DNA of 64,000 nucleotides from Plantactinospora sp039889035 (GTDB lineage Bacteria > Actinomycetota > Actinomycetes > Mycobacteriales > Micromonosporaceae): contig JBDQQY010000004.1 of NCBI GenBank assembly GCA_039889035.1, positions 124,001 through 188,000 on the forward strand. Direction: 5' to 3'. Below the pieces are notes generated by a model. That model was not told the DNA's origin, ran no database searches, and was given only the letters and a program-made list of their open reading frames with translations. Below, in pieces: positions 15,465-23,158 of the stretch. The stretch's first letter is position 1. Each line of letters opens with the position of its first letter. A program made the position numbers and the translations under genes.

Positions 15465-16859
15465 GTGCAGGACATCATGCCGAATTGGGTGGGCGCGACC
15501 GCGAAACAGATCGCCCGGGCCGTCCGTCGTGGGGACGCCTCCGCCACCCAGGTGGTGGCGGACCACCTCGACCACATCGACCGGACGGACCGCGAGCTGT
15601 CCGCGTTCCGGGTGGTGCGGGGCGGCGAGGCGATCGTCGAGGCGGAGAAGGTCGACGAGCAGGACGACCTGGCGAACCTGCCGCTGGCCGGGGTGCCGGT
15701 CGCCGTCAAGGAGAACACCGCCGTGGCGGGGCTGCCGATCTGGAACGGGTCGGCGGCCGCGCGTACCCCGGTCGCCGAGGAGGACCACGAGGTGGTCCGC
15801 CGGCTGCGCGGCGCCGGAGCGGTGATCGTCGGGGTGACCCGGATGCCCGAACTCGGGCTCTTCGGGTTCACCGACGACGAGACGGCAGTGACCCGTAACC
15901 CGTGGGCGACCGACCGCACCCCGGGCGGCTCCTCCGGCGGCTCGGCGGCGGCAGTGGCCTCCGGAATGGTGCCGATCGCGCACGGCAACGACGGGCTCGG
16001 CTCGATCCGGATCCCGGCCGCCTGCTGCGGGCTGGTCGGGCTCAAGCCCGGCCGGGGCGTCGTACCGTGCCAGCTCGGCGCCAACGACTGGTACGGCCTC
16101 GCCGAGCAGGGCATCCTGGCCACCACCGTGGCGGACGCCGCGGTCGGCTTCGCGGTGCTCGCCGGGCGGCGCCCGGACAAGCTGACACCTCCCGAGCGGC
16201 TGCGGGTCGCCGTGTCGCTCCGCTCGCCGGTCTCCGGGGTACGCCTGGACCAGCCCAACCGGGACGCGGTGGCCGCCGGCGCCAAGCTGCTGGCGGTGGC
16301 CGGACACGACACCGTCTCGGTCGACCCGGTCTATCCCACCTCGCTGGGGCTGCGCGGCATCGCCACCTGGCTGGCGGCGGCGGCGGGCGAGGTCGAGGCG
16401 GCCGGCCTGGATCCGCGCACCCTGCAACAGCGCAGCCGCCGGCACGCCGCCCTCGGCGTCTGGGCCCGGCGTCGTGGCCTGGTACGCGAGCAGGACCGCA
16501 CGCGGTGGCGGGAGCGGAGCGTCAACTTCTTCGGCGACCACTCGGTCGACCTGCTGCTCACCCCGGCGCTGGCCAGCGCCCCGCCGCCGGCCCTCGGCTG
16601 GGCCGGCCGTTCGTGGCGGTCCAACCTGCTGACCTGCATCCGCTACGCGCCGTACGCCGGGCCGTGGAACTTCGCCGGGCTGCCCTCGCTGGTGGTTCCG
16701 GTCGGGCTGCGCCCGGACGGGCTGCCGGTCGGGGTGCAACTGGTCGGCCCGCCCGGATCGGAGCTGCTGCTGCTCGGCGTGGCCGGACAGTTCGAGCTGG
16801 CCGGCCCGTGGCGCCGGCACGCGCCGGACTGGCCCCGGGTGCCGACCCCGGCCGGCTGA
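15465..16859 (+). CDS. amidase (amidase signature family)
   Basis: A 464-residue amidase-signature hydrolase. The Ser-cisSer-Lys triad is visible: Lys82 ('VAVKENTAVAG'), Ser156 in 'TPGGSSGGSAAAV' and Ser180 in 'GLGSIRIPA'. It would hydrolyse an amide or acyl-amide of unknown identity; lack of gatB/gatC neighbours argues against GatA. GTG 15465 is preceded by GGGGAGG (15453-15459). It follows metB by 53 bp and may be co-transcribed. Confidence 0.88.
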   Translation: MQDIMPNWVGATAKQIARAVRRGDASATQVVADHLDHIDRTDRELSAFRVVRGGEAIVEAEKVDEQDDLANLPLAGVPVAVKENTAVAGLPIWNGSAAARTPVAEEDHEVVRRLRGAGAVIVGVTRMPELGLFGFTDDETAVTRNPWATDRTPGGSSGGSAAAVASGMVPIAHGNDGLGSIRIPAACCGLVGLKPGRGVVPCQLGANDWYGLAEQGILATTVADAAVGFAVLAGRRPDKLTPPERLRVAVSLRSPVSGVRLDQPNRDAVAAGAKLLAVAGHDTVSVDPVYPTSLGLRGIATWLAAAAGEVEAAGLDPRTLQQRSRRHAALGVWARRRGLVREQDRTRWRERSVNFFGDHSVDLLLTPALASAPPPALGWAGRSWRSNLLTCIRYAPYAGPWNFAGLPSLVVPVGLRPDGLPVGVQLVGPPGSELLLLGVAGQFELAGPWRRHAPDWPRVPTPAG

Positions 16860-16952
16860 CCTGGCCCGATCGGCCCGACCCACCCGCCCGGACCGGACCG
16901 CCGGCCCGGACCGGGTTAGCCGGTGTGGGTCGTGCGGGGGCACCCGGGCCGG

Positions 16953-18872
16953 TCAGGGGATGATCAGCGCACCGAGTAGCCCGACGAGCAGGGCCGGAAG
17001 TTGCAGGACGGCCGTCGCGACCAGGGGAAGCCGGCCACCGGCCCGTACCCGGTCGAACCAGCCGGTGGGTCGGGCGGCGTCCGGGCGCCCCCGCGTACCG
17101 GTGGTGCCGACCCGGCCGACCGCCCGGCCGAGCAGCAGCGCGCCCAGCCCGGCCAGTACGCCGGGGTAGAGCAGCAGCAGCTCGGGGTGGGACATCCGCA
17201 GGGCGGCGTATCCCCCGGCCGGGTAGGCGATGCCGAGGCCGGTGGCGAGCGCGACCAGGGCCACGGCGGTGATCCCGAGCGCCGGTCGACTGCCGCGCGG
17301 CAGGACGGCGTAGGTGACCCCGATCAGCAGCAGCGGCAGCCCGACCAGGGTCCAGCCGGTCAACGCCAGGGCGGCGGTCGAGCACTCCTCGACGGTGCAG
17401 GCCGCGTACGCCAGGCGGCGCAGCAGCGGTTCGCTGAGCGCGGTACCGGCGACGACCGCGCCGAGCAGAAGTGCCACCGAGAGGCTGTTGCCGACCCAGT
17501 TCAGCCTGGGCCAGGCGTCCCGGTCGACGGCCGGGTGCCGGCCCGGCAGGTACGACGGGACCGGGCCGCGCCGGAGCAGCGGGAGCGCGCCGCGGCGCCG
17601 GTTCGTCACCCAGGGCGCGGTCGGCTCGGGCGGCAGCACGGGACGGGTCGGCGAGAGGGTCCGGCCGTCGATGGTCACCGTGCACCACTGCCCGGGTACG
17701 GGTACGCCGTGCAGCACCGCTCGGCCGGGTTCCCCGCCGATCGTCGGGGTGAGGTCCTCGAGGACCTCGATCTCGGCCACCGGCAGCACGTCCGGACCGG
17801 TTCCGGCGTAGACGTAGACCCGGTCGACGGCCTGGCGCACCCGGACCGTGCTGACCGGCTGCGGCCGGCGGAAGAACCGGCGCCCGGCGAGCGCGGTGCC
17901 GGCCACCCGCCAGCTCAGGCCGAGCCCGGTCGCACCGAGGAGCACCGCCAGGGCCAGCCAGGGCGTCAGGTCGTACGGCTCGCTGACGAGTTGCCGCAGG
18001 CCGGCGTCGTCCAGGGCGATCCGGACCGTCGAGCCGACGGGATAGTCGGCGGAGTCCGCGACGGAGACGATCTCGACCGGCCGACCGTCGAGGAAGACGA
18101 GTTCGACCACCCCCCACGTCGGGTGGGACCGGACGGTCGCGGTGACCACCTCCGCGCTGCGCTGCTGGGCATCGACCTGGCTCTGCCGCAGGCTGCTCCA
18201 GCCGGCCAGTGCCAGCGCGGCGACCAGCAGCACCATGGCGGCGACCGCGGGGCCGAGCCGGGGCCGGGGCAGCCGGGACGGCCGAGCCGGCACCGCCCGT
18301 TCGGCCCGCTCGCGCCACTGCCGCAGCCCGGAGCGGTACCGTGCCGGACTGCCGCCGCGCCGGGCCAGCAGCCCGCACCCGACCGTGTACGCGGCCAGTA
18401 GCAGGTAGAACCACGGTGGCAGGTGCTCCGTCTGGGTCAGTTCGTACCCGAGGGTGGTGACCAGCATCGTGCCGGTCGCCAGGGCCGCGAACTCCAGCCG
18501 GACCAGGGCGAGCAGCGGGGCGCTGCCGACCAGTCCGACGATCATGTTGCCCACCCGGTCCGGGCCGCACGGTGCCGTCGCCGTGCAGGGCGCGACCGGT
18601 ATGACGACCACGAACACCGCCCAGAGGGCGAGCCCGGTGGCGAGGGCGAGCGCCTTCCGGTTGCGCACCAGCCACTCCGGCCCGCCGTCCGGCTCGGCCG
18701 CCAGCCACAGCCGGACGACGTCCCGCCAGGGCAGCGGCGGCGGCTCCGGGCGGCCCGCCTCCGGTCCCGCCTCTGGGGAACGCTCCGATCCCGCCTCGGG
18801 GAACCGCGCCGGCCCGGGCTCGGGAGCGCGCTCCGGCCCCGCCTCGGGACCGCGCTCGGTGCCGGCAGACAT
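16953..18872 (-). CDS. large membrane protein of unknown function
   Basis: A 639-residue protein. Residues 1-~48 are a low-complexity Pro/Glu/Gly tail with degenerate repeats ('PERAPEPGPARFPEAGSERSPEAGPEAG'). About ten membrane helices follow in three groups, split by two extracytoplasmic-type domains: one around 230-300 ('VTATVRSHPTWGVVELVFLDGRPVEIVSV') resembling a small beta-domain, and one around 350-440 that includes 'RVYVYAGTGPDVLPVAEIEVLEDLTPTIGGEPGRAVLHGVPVPGQWCTVTIDG'. I do not recognise a family. Divergent from ilvA, 223 bp between starts; convergent with the amidase gene. Confidence 0.72.
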   Translation of the reverse strand: MSAGTERGPEAGPERAPEPGPARFPEAGSERSPEAGPEAGRPEPPPLPWRDVVRLWLAAEPDGGPEWLVRNRKALALATGLALWAVFVVVIPVAPCTATAPCGPDRVGNMIVGLVGSAPLLALVRLEFAALATGTMLVTTLGYELTQTEHLPPWFYLLLAAYTVGCGLLARRGGSPARYRSGLRQWRERAERAVPARPSRLPRPRLGPAVAAMVLLVAALALAGWSSLRQSQVDAQQRSAEVVTATVRSHPTWGVVELVFLDGRPVEIVSVADSADYPVGSTVRIALDDAGLRQLVSEPYDLTPWLALAVLLGATGLGLSWRVAGTALAGRRFFRRPQPVSTVRVRQAVDRVYVYAGTGPDVLPVAEIEVLEDLTPTIGGEPGRAVLHGVPVPGQWCTVTIDGRTLSPTRPVLPPEPTAPWVTNRRRGALPLLRRGPVPSYLPGRHPAVDRDAWPRLNWVGNSLSVALLLGAVVAGTALSEPLLRRLAYAACTVEECSTAALALTGWTLVGLPLLLIGVTYAVLPRGSRPALGITAVALVALATGLGIAYPAGGYAALRMSHPELLLLYPGVLAGLGALLLGRAVGRVGTTGTRGRPDAARPTGWFDRVRAGGRLPLVATAVLQLPALLVGLLGALIIP

Positions 18873-19057
18873 CTCGGGACTCCGTTTCCGGGCGTGGTCG
18901 GCTCCACCGGTATGCGGGCGGAAGCGACGCCGTCGGAACGATCGGCACGAGCGAGGATAGGACACACCGGCAACCGTCGACCGGCCCGGCCGGTCGGGGG
19001 AGTGACCGGCGACCGGATCGGGCGACGAGGTGACCTCCGGCACGCCGGTACCGCCGA

Positions 19058-19088
19058 CCGGAGCGCTCCGGAGCCGGGATGCGACGAT
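19058..19088 (+). promoter_or_regulatory. ilvA promoter region with a 14-bp palindrome
   Basis: CCGGAGCGCTCCGG (19058-19071) is a perfect palindrome placed where a -35 would be, followed by a weak -10 GACGAT (19083-19088) seven bases before ilvA ATG 19096. It could be an operator, but such palindromes occur by chance in this GC range. Confidence 0.35.
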
Positions 19089-19095
19089 CGGGGGC

Positions 19096-20316
19096 ATGAC
19101 GGAGCTGGTCGGACTCGCCGAGGTCACCGCCGCCCGCGAACTGCTCGCCGGGGTCGTCCGGGCCACTCCGCTGGAGCCGTCCCGGCCGCTTTCCGCCGCG
19201 CTGGGCGGACCGGTCTGGCTGAAGTGCGAGCACGTGCAACGGGCCGGGTCGTACAAGGTCCGGGGCGCGTACGTCCGGATCGCCCGGCTCTCGGCGGCGG
19301 AGCGCGACCGGGGGGTGGTGGCGGCCAGCGCCGGCAACCACGCCCAGGGGGTGGCGCTCGCCGCCGGGCTGCTCGGCGCCGCCGCCACGGTCTTCATGCC
19401 GGTCGGCGCGCCGCTGCCGAAGGTGGCGGCCACCAAGGGGTACGGCGCCCGGGTCGAGTTGGTCGGCAACACCGTCGACGAGTCACTGGTCGCGGCGGAG
19501 GACTTCGCGAACCGTACCGGGGCGGTCTTCATCCACCCGTTCGACCACCCGGACGTGATCGCCGGGCAGGGCACGGTGGCGCTGGAGATCCTGGAGCAGT
19601 GCCCGGAGGTGCGGACCATCGTCGCCGGGGTCGGCGGCGGGGGACTGATCTCCGGGATCGCGGTGGCCGCCAAGGCGCTCCGCCCGGACGTACGGGTGAT
19701 CGGGGTGCAGGCCGCCGGGGCGGCCGCGTTCCCCGCGTCGCTGCGGGCCGGCGAGCCGGTACGGCTGTCCGGCTACGCCACCATCGCCGACGGCATCGCG
19801 GTCGGCCGGCCCGGCGAGGTCACCTTCGCCCACGTCAGCAAGCTGGTGGACGAGATCGTCACGGTGCCGGACGAGGACATCTCCCGGGCCCTGCTGATGC
19901 TGCTGGAACGGGGCAAGCAGGTGGTGGAGCCGGCCGGGGCGGCCGGGGTGGCGGCGCTGCTGTCCGGAGCGGTCGCCGTGGACCCGCCGGTGGTGGCGGT
20001 GCTCTCCGGCGGCAACATCGACCCGCTGCTGATGCTGCGGGTGATCGAGCACGGGCTCGCCTCGGCCGGCCGTTTCCTGCGGATCACCGTGCGCTGCGCG
20101 GACCGGCCCGGCCAGCTTGCCTCGCTGCTGGGCCTGATCGCCGAGCACCGGGGCAACGTGGTCGACGTGGTGCACCAGCGGCAGAACCCGCACCTGCGGC
20201 TCGGCGAGGTGGAGGTGGCGCTCTCGGTGGAGACCCGGGGCGCCGAGCACTCCGACCGGCTGATCAGCGCGCTGCGCGGCTGCGGTTACCAGGTCGACGT
20301 CGCCCAGCCGGGCTGA
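19096..20316 (+). CDS. ilvA: threonine ammonia-lyase (threonine dehydratase) with ACT domain
   Basis: A 406-residue PLP enzyme deaminating threonine to 2-oxobutanoate. The PLP lysine is Lys54 in 'GSYKVRGAYVRI'; 'SAGNHAQGVALA' and the glycine loop 'VGGGGLISGIAV' are intact. The C-terminal ~80 residues ('LRITVRCADRPGQLASLLGLIAEHRGNVVDVVHQR') form an ACT domain, the short type rather than the double domain of E. coli IlvA. ATG 19096 is preferred over an upstream in-frame GTG at 19030. It supplies isoleucine precursors or catabolises threonine; the single ACT domain leaves the regulation open. Convergent with greA. Confidence 0.93.
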   Translation: MTELVGLAEVTAARELLAGVVRATPLEPSRPLSAALGGPVWLKCEHVQRAGSYKVRGAYVRIARLSAAERDRGVVAASAGNHAQGVALAAGLLGAAATVFMPVGAPLPKVAATKGYGARVELVGNTVDESLVAAEDFANRTGAVFIHPFDHPDVIAGQGTVALEILEQCPEVRTIVAGVGGGGLISGIAVAAKALRPDVRVIGVQAAGAAAFPASLRAGEPVRLSGYATIADGIAVGRPGEVTFAHVSKLVDEIVTVPDEDISRALLMLLERGKQVVEPAGAAGVAALLSGAVAVDPPVVAVLSGGNIDPLLMLRVIEHGLASAGRFLRITVRCADRPGQLASLLGLIAEHRGNVVDVVHQRQNPHLRLGEVEVALSVETRGAEHSDRLISALRGCGYQVDVAQPG

Positions 20317-20353
20317 GCCGGCCGGGCCTGGACGTCGTCACCGGTCGCCGCCG

Positions 20354-20851
20354 TCAGCCGCCGTACGCCTCGAACCGGACCACTGTCACCTTGATCTCCG
20401 CGCCGCTGGGCGCCGTGTAGGTGACGGTCTGGCCGGGCCGGGCGCCGAGGATGGACTTGCCGAGCGCCGACTCCGGGCTGTAGACGGTCAGGTCGGTGGT
20501 CGCCGCGATCTCCCGGGAACCGAGCAGGAAGGACTCGGTGTCGTCGGTGTCGTCGTCGAAGTGGATCGTGACGACGCAGCCCGGCGCCACCACGTCCGCG
20601 GCCGGCGCCTCGCCCACCTGGGCGGTACGGAGCAGTTCCTGCAGTTGACGGATCCGAGCTTCCTGCTTGCCCTGTTCCTCCCGGGCGGCGTGGTAACCGC
20701 CGTTCTCCCTGAGGTCACCCTCTTCGCGCCGGGCGTTGATCTCCGCGGCGATCGCCGGCCGCCCGGCGATCAGCTCGTTGAGCTCCGCCTGCAGCCGGTC
20801 GTAGGCCTCCTGCGACAGCCAGGTCGCTGCCTCGCGGTCGGTCTTGGACAC
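20354..20851 (-). CDS. greA: transcription elongation factor GreA
   Basis: A 165-residue factor that rescues backtracked RNA polymerase by stimulating transcript cleavage. The N-terminal coiled coil (residues ~10-80) carries the acidic tip 'INARREEGDLRENGGYHAAREEQ' with the conserved Asp/Glu pair, and the C-terminal FKBP-like domain contains 'YSPESALGKSILGARPGQTVTYTAPSG'. GTG 20851 follows a GAGGAG SD. In mycobacteria greA (Rv1080c) is likewise between metB and the DUF4307 gene. Confidence 0.96.
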   Translation of the reverse strand: MSKTDREAATWLSQEAYDRLQAELNELIAGRPAIAAEINARREEGDLRENGGYHAAREEQGKQEARIRQLQELLRTAQVGEAPAADVVAPGCVVTIHFDDDTDDTESFLLGSREIAATTDLTVYSPESALGKSILGARPGQTVTYTAPSGAEIKVTVVRFEAYGG

Positions 20852-21081
20852 AGACGATCTCCTCGGGTAGTCGTGGACAGGGACGAATTACCAAGTTACC
20901 AGTGCGCTACACACCGGACGCCACGTCATTTATCGCTGTACGGTGCTGGCCAGGGCGCCGCAGCCGTTCCGGCCAGGCCCGCGGCGGTGTCCGGCGGAGG
21001 CTCCCCGGAGCGCCTCGGCGGGCGCTCAGCAGGCCGGGCGGGCCGGGGTGGTCAGCCGGCGCGGCGGGCGGGCCGGGGCGC

Positions 21082-21573
21082 TCAGCCGGTCGGGCGGCAG
21101 CGGAGCACCTCGCCGAGGATCGGCCGGGCCGTGGTGGCCAGCCGGTGCCGGGCCGTGACGTGCCGCTGCCCCGGCTCGGCGGTCACCCGTACCTCCTCGC
21201 GGGCGACCTCCGCACCGTCCTTGGAGCGGGCCCGGAGTACGCAGGTCGCCGAGCCGCCGGCCGGCACGGTCACCCGGAAGTCGAGCACCAGTTGGCTGTT
21301 GGTGATCTCGGTGTAGGTGATCACCTGAGCGTCGTAGTTCGGGTCGCCGTACTGGCGGTAGAGGCGGTAGGAGACCGCCCCCAGCACCGCGAGCAGGGCG
21401 ACCGCCAGCAGCGCGGAGACCCAGGGACGGCGGCGGCGGTGCGCGCGGCGGTGGCCGTACCGGCCGGGTGGGAAGACCGGGGCGGTCGGTACGGGTGTGG
21501 CGGGCGTCTCGGGCACCGGCGGGTATCTCCTGGGACGGTTGTCGGTGGCATCGGCAAGAATGGGTACGCCCAT
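21082..21573 (-). CDS. DUF4307 domain membrane protein
   Basis: About 163 residues. An Arg/Pro-rich cytoplasmic N-terminus ending 'FPPGRYGHRRAHRRRR' is followed by one membrane helix ('WVSALLAVALLAVLGAVSYRLY') and an extracytoplasmic ~90-residue domain containing two cysteines ('SATCVLRARSKDG', 'GEVLRCRPTG') that may form a disulfide. This matches DUF4307, found next to mca in actinobacteria (Rv1081c from memory). The start is uncertain: ATG 21573 is used, and a longer GTG start at 21612 is possible. Divergent from mca. Confidence 0.82.
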   Translation of the reverse strand: MGVPILADATDNRPRRYPPVPETPATPVPTAPVFPPGRYGHRRAHRRRRPWVSALLAVALLAVLGAVSYRLYRQYGDPNYDAQVITYTEITNSQLVLDFRVTVPAGGSATCVLRARSKDGAEVAREEVRVTAEPGQRHVTARHRLATTARPILGEVLRCRPTG

Positions 21574-21726
21574 CATCTCAGTCGACAACCGGGCCGGGTC
21601 TGGCAGGTCCACGACCGGCCGGGAACGCGGGCCGGCCCTCGGGGCCGGCTCCCGGGTCGGCGGAGGGCGGGCGTTTCAGGGGACGGGGGCCGACCCCGGC
21701 CCGGGCATCACGAGGGAGCACCTGAG

Positions 21727-22608
21727 TTGGCAGAGCAGCTACGTCTGATGGCCGTGCACGCCCATCCCGACGACGAGTCGAGCAAGGGCGCCGCGACCAT
21801 GGCGAAATACGTCGCCGAAGGCGTGCAGGTCCTCGTCGTCACGTGCACGGGCGGCGAGCGGGGCAGCGTCCTCAACCCGAAGCTGGACCGACCGGACGTC
21901 TGGGCCGACATCGCCGAGATCCGCCGGGCCGAGATGGACGCCGCCCGGGCGATCCTCGGCGTCGAGCAGGCGTGGCTCGGCTTCGTCGACTCGGGGCTCC
22001 CGGAGGGCGATCCGCTGCCCCCGCTGCCCGAGGGCTGCTTCGCGCTCCAGGACGTCGAGGTCGCGGCCGCGCCGCTGGTCCGGCTGATGCGCGAGTTCCG
22101 CCCGCACGTCGTCACCACCTACGACGAGGACGGCGGCTACCCGCACCCCGACCACATCATGTGCCACAAGGTCAGCGTGGCGGCGTTCGACGCGGCCGGC
22201 GACCCGGAGCGCTTCCCGGAACTGGGTGCGCCGTGGCAGCCGTTGAAGCTCTACTACGACATCGGCTTCTCCAAGGCCAAGATCATGGCGCTGCACGAGG
22301 CGATGCTCGCCCGCGGCGCGGAGTCGCCGTACGCCGAGTGGCTGGAGCGCTGGGAGGACCGGCCGGACAAGGGCCCGAGGATCACCACCCGGGTGGAGTG
22401 CGCCGACTACTTCCCGGTCCGCGACGACGCGCTGCGCGCCCACGCCACCCAGGTCGACCCGGACGGCTTCTGGTTCCACGTGCCGATGGAGCTGCAGAAG
22501 CAGGCCTGGCCGACGGAGGACTTCGAGCTGGTCCGCTCGGTGGTCGACAGCCCGATGCCCGAGTCGGACCTCTTCGCCGGGGTACGGGAGACCGCGCAGG
22601 TCCGGTGA
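21727..22608 (+). CDS. mca: mycothiol S-conjugate amidase Mca
   Basis: A 293-residue zinc amidase of the PIG-L/LmbE fold that cleaves mycothiol S-conjugates during detoxification. The metal site is 'HAHPDDESSKG' (His13, Asp16) plus 'GGYPHPDHIMCHK' further on. 'FRPHVVTTYDEDGGYPHPDHI' and the C-terminal 'FWFHVPMELQKQAWPTEDFELV' distinguish Mca from MshB. TTG 21727 is supported by GAGGGAG upstream and gives the conserved N-terminus 'MAEQLRLMAVHAHPDDES'. It shows that the organism makes mycothiol. Followed at 55 bp by the small membrane protein gene, probably one operon. Confidence 0.95.
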   Translation: MAEQLRLMAVHAHPDDESSKGAATMAKYVAEGVQVLVVTCTGGERGSVLNPKLDRPDVWADIAEIRRAEMDAARAILGVEQAWLGFVDSGLPEGDPLPPLPEGCFALQDVEVAAAPLVRLMREFRPHVVTTYDEDGGYPHPDHIMCHKVSVAAFDAAGDPERFPELGAPWQPLKLYYDIGFSKAKIMALHEAMLARGAESPYAEWLERWEDRPDKGPRITTRVECADYFPVRDDALRAHATQVDPDGFWFHVPMELQKQAWPTEDFELVRSVVDSPMPESDLFAGVRETAQVR

Positions 22609-22663
22609 GCGGGGACAGGCGTACCGTAAGGGGGCAGGCCACCACATCGGAGGATTTCCAGTC

Positions 22664-22969
22664 ATGCTTACCGCTGCGCAGGTGCTCGCGGAGAACAACT
22701 TCGGTGACACCCGGACCGGTGGCCTGGCCGGACCGATGGGTCTATTCCTGATCACCGTACTGGCCATCGCCACCGTTCTGCTCATCCGTAACATGAACGC
22801 TCGGTTGCGTCGGCTGCCGGACCGCTTCCCCCACCAACGGGAAGACGAGTCGTCGGCGACCGAGCCGGGTGCCGCGGAGGCGTCTGCCGACGGGTCTGCG
22901 GCGGAGGAATCTGGTGGAAGCGCTCCCAATACCCCCCAGCAGGACCGGAACAGCCAGTCCGCGCCATGA
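22664..22969 (+). CDS. small single-span membrane protein next to mca
   Basis: A 101-residue protein with one helix ('GPMGLFLITVLAIATVLLIRNM'), a short Arg-rich stretch ('NARLRRLPDRFP') and an acidic Ser/Ala/Glu-rich cytoplasmic tail. SD GGAGGA precedes the ATG. Its position after mca and its topology match the conserved small protein in mycobacteria (Rv1083, from memory). Function unknown. Confidence 0.85.
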   Translation: MLTAAQVLAENNFGDTRTGGLAGPMGLFLITVLAIATVLLIRNMNARLRRLPDRFPHQREDESSATEPGAAEASADGSAAEESGGSAPNTPQQDRNSQSAP

Positions 22970-23032
22970 TTCACGCTAATCCGGCCAGGCGCCCCCTGTT
23001 GCGCTCAATCGGATTGGCTTAGCCTTCCGCCG

Positions 23033-23049
23033 GGGGACCAAAAGTCCCC
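23033..23049 (+). promoter_or_regulatory. hairpin in the leader of the small ORF / GGDEF-EAL transcript
   Basis: GGGGAC-CAAAA-GTCCCC forms a perfect six-pair stem with a five-base loop. It lies 42 bases before the small ORF at 23075 and has no T-tract, so it may be a leader structure rather than a terminator. It does not match a riboswitch consensus that I know. Confidence 0.4.
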
Positions 23050-23074
23050 GCACCGTGCGCGGGAGGGGGCGCCG

Positions 23075-23158
23075 ATGAGAACCAGACCCGACGCCCAGCG
23101 CCGGTTGCGGCACGGCCGGATCGCGAAGCGGTCGCCGACGAACGGCGGCGATCCGTGA
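23075..23158 (+). CDS. 27-codon small ORF overlapping the GGDEF-EAL start
   Basis: A strong SD (GGGAGGGGG, 23061-23069) precedes ATG 23075. The frame encodes a 27-residue basic peptide (eight Arg, one Lys) and stops at TGA 23156-23158, overlapping the GTG start of the GGDEF-EAL gene by 4 bp (GTGA). The large gene has no SD of its own, so the small ORF probably delivers ribosomes to it by termination-reinitiation. Whether the peptide itself has a function is unknown. Confidence 0.5.
   Translation: MRTRPDAQRRLRHGRIAKRSPTNGGDP

Noticed and set aside
23033..23075. c-di-GMP (GEMM) riboswitch before the GGDEF-EAL gene.
   Set aside because: The hairpin is present but I cannot match the conserved GEMM core bases or tetraloop receptor; kept only as a generic leader structure.
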